Shown here: in pieces, positions 14,803-18,107 of the stretch | Numbering within the stretch: position 1 is the stretch's first letter | How the letters are laid out: the number at the start of each line of letters is the position of its first letter | Assembly (NCBI GenBank): GCA_964626885.1 | Contig: CAZVJA010000102.1 | Location: 1 to 18,107 of the forward strand | From: CAZVJA01 sp964626885 | Lineage (GTDB): Bacteria; Planctomycetota; Planctomycetia; Planctomycetales; Planctomycetaceae | DNA length: 18,107 nucleotides | Direction: 5' to 3' | Notes under the pieces: generated by a model | What the model saw: the letters and a program-made list of their open reading frames with translations, nothing else | Database searches by the model: none | Told to the model about the DNA's origin: nothing | Program-made: the position numbers and the translations under genes

Positions 14803-16371
14803 GTGTCGGAATCGCCCAAGTCCCTGGCACTCGATGATGAATTGACGCCGCCGCTTGATCCGGCCGGGATCCTGGAACAACTTCCAGACGGAGTGGTGCT
14901 GCTGGATTCCGAGTTGCGGATTCTCTGGAGCAACCGGCGGTTTCTGGAACTGACCAGTCACGAAAGTTCTCTCGCGGGGCAAACCTTTTACGCGGCATTC
15001 GGAACGCCAGAGATTCTGGGCCCCGACTTTTGCCCGTTCCATACCGCGCTCGGCTCCGGCGAAATTTCGCGGAGCACGCTGCGGGTGGGCGAGAAGTCTT
15101 ACTTCGAGGTCCAAGCCAGCGCCGTTTCGGACGACGCCGGAACTGCCTCCGGCAATCTGATGGTGATTGTCCGCGATGTCTCGACCGACGTTCTACAGAG
15201 GCAGAAGCTCAACGCCATCTATCAGGCCGGCTTGGAGCTGGGTGATCTCTCCCCGCAGGAAATTCTCGAGATGTCGGTGGGGGATCGTATCGAACTGCTG
15301 AAGGCGAAGATTCTGCACTACACCAAAGACCTCCTCGAATTTGATACGGTCGAAATTCGATTGGTTGATAAGAAGTCAAAGCAGCTCGTGCCGCTGTTGG
15401 CCGTGGGAATGGAGCCTGTCGCCGCGCAACGCTGCCTCTTCGCCGATCCTCAAGGAAATGGTGTGACCGGTTTCGTCGCCGCGACTGGCAAGAGCTACTT
15501 GTGTGAAGATACGGCGAACGATCCTTTGTACTTGCCTGGAGCCCCGGGTGCCCGCAGTTCGTTGACGGTCCCGCTGATCCTGCATGATGAAATTTTGGGG
15601 ACGTTTAACGTCGAAAGCCCGCGGCCCGGCGCGTTCAACGAGAACGACCTGCAGTTTCTCGAACTGTTCAGCCGCGAGGTGGCTGTCGCGCTCAATACGC
15701 TCGAGCTGCTCGTCGCCGAAAAAATGACAACCGCGACCGAGAACACCGAGAAAATTCTTCGCGGCGTGGCCAACCCAGTCGACGAAATTCTGAACGACGC
15801 GGCCTGGATTCTCGAACGCTACATCGGCCATGAGCCGCTCGTTTCCGAGCGCCTGCAGCGAATTTTGAAGCATACGCGCGATATCAAGCAGTGCATTCAG
15901 ACCGTTGGCGAGACGGCGGCTCCGGGGACCGCGCATGCCCAGTTGCCGCCGCGTCCCGAGCGGCCGAAGCTCCGCCGCAAGCGAATTCTCGTCGTCGACA
16001 GCGACGACTCCGTCCGCAGCGCCGCTCACGAATTGCTCGGTCGCTACGGCTGCGATGTCGAGACGGCGCACAACGGCGAAGAAGCCTTCCTGATGGTCCG
16101 CAGCTTCCACTACGACGTCGTCATTGCCGACATTCGTCTCCCCGACATGACCGGCTTCGAGTGCTTCTACCAGATCAAGCAGATGCACGAGCACCTGCCG
16201 GTGATCCTGATGACCGGCTTCGGTTACGACCCGGCTCACTCGATCGTCAAGGCACGGCAGCAGGGACTGAAATCGGTGCTTTACAAGCCGTTCCGCCTCG
16301 ACCAGTTACTCACCGAGGTCGAAAAAGCGGTTACCTCTCCGGCCGATGCGGCCGGCGGCAACGCGGGCTGA
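14803..16371 (+). CDS. PAS-GAF-REC signalling protein
   Basis: The 522-residue soluble protein contains a PAS domain (about 22-128, LEQLPDGVVLLDSELRILWS), a GAF domain (about 155-300, with GNGVTGFVAATGKSYLCED and the RSSLTVPLI strand), a helical linker (305-372) and a receiver domain (393-510). The receiver is intact: acidic pocket Asp399/Asp401/Asp402, phospho-acceptor Asp443 in VVIADIRLPDMTG, Thr471, and Lys495 in YKPF. The linker resembles a histidine-kinase dimerisation helix (RGVANPVDEIL) but has Arg320 where the His of HE.xNP would be, and no ATPase domain follows. It therefore cannot autophosphorylate and probably receives phosphate from an unlinked kinase while sensing through PAS/GAF. 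The GTG at 14803 is the first start after an in-frame TAG at 14779, with GGAGA 10 bases upstream. The clpX-type zinc-finger gene follows 88 bases later. Confidence 0.9.
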   Translation: MSESPKSLALDDELTPPLDPAGILEQLPDGVVLLDSELRILWSNRRFLELTSHESSLAGQTFYAAFGTPEILGPDFCPFHTALGSGEISRSTLRVGEKSYFEVQASAVSDDAGTASGNLMVIVRDVSTDVLQRQKLNAIYQAGLELGDLSPQEILEMSVGDRIELLKAKILHYTKDLLEFDTVEIRLVDKKSKQLVPLLAVGMEPVAAQRCLFADPQGNGVTGFVAATGKSYLCEDTANDPLYLPGAPGARSSLTVPLILHDEILGTFNVESPRPGAFNENDLQFLELFSREVAVALNTLELLVAEKMTTATENTEKILRGVANPVDEILNDAAWILERYIGHEPLVSERLQRILKHTRDIKQCIQTVGETAAPGTAHAQLPPRPERPKLRRKRILVVDSDDSVRSAAHELLGRYGCDVETAHNGEEAFLMVRSFHYDVVIADIRLPDMTGFECFYQIKQMHEHLPVILMTGFGYDPAHSIVKARQQGLKSVLYKPFRLDQLLTEVEKAVTSPADAAGGNAG

Positions 16372-16384
16372 TTTACCCGGCCGG

Positions 16385-16400
16385 TTTCCGCCCCCGGAAA
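16385..16400 (+). terminator. Small hairpin after the PAS-GAF-REC gene
   Basis: TTTCCG (16385-16390) and CGGAAA (16395-16400) form a 6-base stem with a CCCC loop, just after the palindrome CCGGCCGG (16377-16384). No T-tract follows, so read-through into the zinc-finger gene is plausible. Confidence 0.3.
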
Positions 16401-16448
16401 TGTTGCCGAGAGGTCGGTTGTGATTCTTGAGGACTATTCTGCTTTAGT

Positions 16449-16453
16449 GGGAG
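16449..16453 (+). promoter_or_regulatory. Ribosome site of the zinc-finger miniprotein
   Basis: GGGAG lies 6 bases before the ATG at 16460. It supports translation of this short frame over the overlapping frame that begins upstream. Confidence 0.6.
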
Positions 16454-16459
16454 TGTCCC

Positions 16460-16681
16460 ATGAGTCGTTGGCTGAGCAAACTTTGGAACCGGGCCTCGTC
16501 ACTCGAGGTCTGTTGCTCGTTCTGCCGGAAGGGACGATCGGAGGCCGAGCCGTTTGTGGAAGGGCCAGGGCCTGGCGGTGCGGGGGGCGTCTTCCTCTGT
16601 CGATCATGTGCGGAGCTTGCGATTTCGATTTTTGATCAGGAGCAGGTTCGGCATTCAACGGGTCCGGAGAATTCCGAATAG
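16460..16681 (+). CDS. Stand-alone ClpX-type zinc-finger miniprotein
   Basis: The 73-residue protein consists almost entirely of a ClpX-type C4 zinc-binding domain: Cys19-x2-Cys22 in CCSFCRKGRSEAEPFVEGP and Cys47-x2-Cys50 in VFLCRSCAELAISIFDQEQ, matching the ClpX pattern CSFCGK..., V..LI.GP, V.IC..C..LC..I. The Cys22-to-Cys47 spacing is longer than in E. coli ClpX because of a PGPGGAGG insert. There is no AAA+ domain. In ClpX this domain dimerises and docks adaptors and some substrates, so a free copy could bind ClpX, adaptors or target proteins; that is inference. A GGGAG ribosome site supports the start. It follows the receiver-protein gene by 88 bases on the same strand. A preceding short basic, Trp-containing segment has no recognised role. 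Confidence 0.82.
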   Translation: MSRWLSKLWNRASSLEVCCSFCRKGRSEAEPFVEGPGPGGAGGVFLCRSCAELAISIFDQEQVRHSTGPENSE

Positions 16682-16703
16682 CGAGCGGGTTTTGCGCGGA
16701 GCC

Positions 16704-16732
16704 TTGATTCGCCTCCCCGAATTCGCCCTAAT
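16704..16732 (+). promoter_or_regulatory. Candidate promoter of the Gfo/Idh/MocA gene
   Basis: TTGATT (16704-16709) and CCTAAT (16727-16732) are 17 bases apart, each four of six to consensus. The leader would be about 90 bases and contains the direct repeat CGCGTGAC at 16754-16761 and 16791-16798. Confidence 0.3.
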
Positions 16733-16828
16733 GAGGGGACGGAGCCGGACGTTCGCGTGACGTCCATGTGTAGCCCGGCTTCGGCATGCCCGCGTGACCT
16801 GCCACAACCCTACCCGAGGACGCACACA

Positions 16829-18107
16829 ATGTCGGACCATGTCAGTCGTCGTAAGTTCCTGCAAGCTGCCTTGGCCGCCGGAACAACTGTTCCGTTTGCA
16901 CTCCCGACCCTGGCACGGGCCGCGGATACCGCCACAAAACGGGGTCCGAACGAGAAGCTGAACATCGCTTGCATCGGCGTCGGCGGTCGTGGGCACGATA
17001 ACGTGATGGGAGTCGCTTCCGAGAACATCGTCGCTCTCTGCGATATCGACGCCGCCCGCCTCGCGAAGGCCTCGGGCGAGTTTCCTTCCGCCAAGACCTA
17101 TGACGATTACCGCCGCGTCTTCGACCACACCGACCTGGATGGCGTGGTGGTGGCGACGCCGGACCACATGCATGCCATTCCGATAGCCGAGGCATTGCGC
17201 CGAAAGATCCCTGTGTACAGCGAAAAGCCGCTGACGCACTCCATTTACGAGATGCGGTACATCCGCAAGCTGGCGGCGGAGGCCAAAGTCGCGACGCAGA
17301 CCGGCAATCAGATTCACGATCACGAGAGCGGCAACTATCGCCGCGTGGTCGAGATCATTCAGGGGGGCGTCATTGGCCAGGTCCGCCGAGTGTTCATCTG
17401 GATGCCCACGAACGTCAAAGCCTGCTTCCGCGCGAAAGAATCGGAAGCGAAGGTGCCGGACGGGATCAGCTACGATTTGTGGATCGGGCCCGCACCGTAT
17501 CGTCCCTACCATAAGTCGAGCTTTCACTTCGACTGGCGGTTCTGGTGGGACTTCGGCGGCGGCCATCTTTCGGACTTTATCTGCCACTACATGGACCTGC
17601 CGTTCTGGGCTCTCGATTTGAAGGCTCCAAAGACCGTGCATGCCACCGGCCAGAAGACGCACAGCGGCGACAACGACGTCCCCGATAAGATGCAGGTCGA
17701 ATACGAGTTCGAAGCGCGCGGCGATAAACCGCCGGTTCACATCACCTGGTATCACGGCGGTGGAATGCCCGAGGGGGCAGAGGTCTATAACAAGCAAGCC
17801 GCCGTGTTGTTCGAAGGAGACGACGGTAAGCTGCTGGCCGACTACACGACCCGTAAAGTCTTCATGCAGGCCGGCAAGGAAGAACGGATGGTGAAGCCGT
17901 CCATTCCCGATTCGATCGGCCATCACGCCGAATGGCTAAGGGCGATCCGTACCGGCGGAGTGGCGACCTGTCCCTTCGAGTACGGCGGCCTGCTCACCGA
18001 ATGCGGACACCTGGGGAACGTCTCGTACCGCGCCGGCCAGAAGAAGATCGAATGGGATGCCGAGAACATGCGCATTCCCAACGCCCCGGACGCCGAACAG
18101 TTTCTGC
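16829..18107 (+). CDS. Tat-exported Gfo/Idh/MocA oxidoreductase, 3' end missing
   Basis: The frame runs open to the window end: 426 codons are visible, close to the usual 430-460 of the family. It starts with a Tat signal (SRRKFLQAALAAG, Arg7-Arg8, cleavage near ARA-A). An NAD(P)-binding Rossmann domain follows (IACIGVGGRGHDN at 46-58, VALCDID), then the VVVATPDHMHA strand and the family signature SEKPLTHS (Glu132-Lys133-Pro134). The C-terminal alpha/beta domain has YDLWIGPAPYRPYH and the GGGHLSDFICHYMD segment, whose Asp and His are the usual catalytic pair. Such proteins oxidise or rearrange sugars with bound NAD(P) in the periplasm. Substrate is unknown. GAGGA lies 8 bases before the ATG at 16829. 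A long opposite-strand frame here is a codon-use shadow. Confidence 0.93.
   Translation, partial: MSDHVSRRKFLQAALAAGTTVPFALPTLARAADTATKRGPNEKLNIACIGVGGRGHDNVMGVASENIVALCDIDAARLAKASGEFPSAKTYDDYRRVFDHTDLDGVVVATPDHMHAIPIAEALRRKIPVYSEKPLTHSIYEMRYIRKLAAEAKVATQTGNQIHDHESGNYRRVVEIIQGGVIGQVRRVFIWMPTNVKACFRAKESEAKVPDGISYDLWIGPAPYRPYHKSSFHFDWRFWWDFGGGHLSDFICHYMDLPFWALDLKAPKTVHATGQKTHSGDNDVPDKMQVEYEFEARGDKPPVHITWYHGGGMPEGAEVYNKQAAVLFEGDDGKLLADYTTRKVFMQAGKEERMVKPSIPDSIGHHAEWLRAIRTGGVATCPFEYGGLLTECGHLGNVSYRAGQKKIEWDAENMRIPNAPDAEQFL

Noticed and set aside
15376..16239. 287-codon open frame on the minus strand
   Set aside because: It is opposite the GAF and receiver domains, whose conserved residues fix the coding strand.
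16420..16635. 71-codon frame overlapping the zinc-finger gene
   Set aside because: It is in another frame and has no domain; the ClpX-type frame has the Cys pattern and a well-placed ribosome site.
16655..17926. 423-codon open frame on the minus strand
   Set aside because: It is opposite the Gfo/Idh/MocA gene, which has a Tat signal, Rossmann loop and EKP motif; the antisense product is low in recognisable structure.
1..18107. tRNA, rRNA, CRISPR, transposase or phage genes
   Set aside because: I looked for cloverleaf-like structures, regular repeats with spacers and mobile-element proteins and saw none. This was by eye only.

Overview
The window looks like chromosomal DNA from a planctomycete (Planctomycetota). 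The sequence is GC-rich and coding-dense. The gene content is typical of that phylum: Tat-exported sugar-type proteins (a Gfo/Idh/MocA oxidoreductase and a hydroxypyruvate-isomerase-like TIM barrel), a ThuA-like exported protein, a Dabb protein, a beta-propeller/helical exported protein, a periplasmic c-type cytochrome and a trypsin-like protease. The phylum assignment is inferred from this gene mix, not from a marker gene. No rRNA, tRNA, CRISPR array, transposase or phage gene was seen.

Layout: 1-708 (+) is the 3' part of an LTXXQ-like exported helical protein. It converges on a propeller/helical-barrel protein (857-3220, -) across a bidirectional terminator. Then come leftward genes: a ThuA-like protein (3397-4233) with its own terminator, a Dabb protein (4280-4582), an S1C serine protease (4690-5694) and a c-type cytochrome (5706-6875). 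The last two lie only 11 bases apart and are almost certainly co-transcribed. A divergent region leads to a large membrane spermidine-synthase-like protein (7207-9702, +), which converges on an SRPBCC-SDR fusion (9730-11118, -).

A 356-base intergenic stretch with a REPIN-like inverted repeat follows. The rest is rightward: a Tat-exported isomerase-like TIM barrel (11475-12461), the ABC-F translation factor EttA (12648-14321), a 481-base regulatory stretch, a PAS-GAF-REC signalling protein (14803-16371), a 73-residue stand-alone ClpX-type zinc finger (16460-16681), and a Tat-exported Gfo/Idh/MocA oxidoreductase cut by the window end (16829-18107).

There is no single obvious large system. The most interesting places are three. 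One is the receiver protein, whose dimerisation helix has an arginine where the phospho-accepting histidine should be, next to a ClpX-type zinc-finger miniprotein (a possible regulated-proteolysis pair). The second is the cytochrome/protease operon with a predicted leaderless transcript. The third is the structured intergenic DNA before the isomerase and before the PAS-GAF-REC gene.
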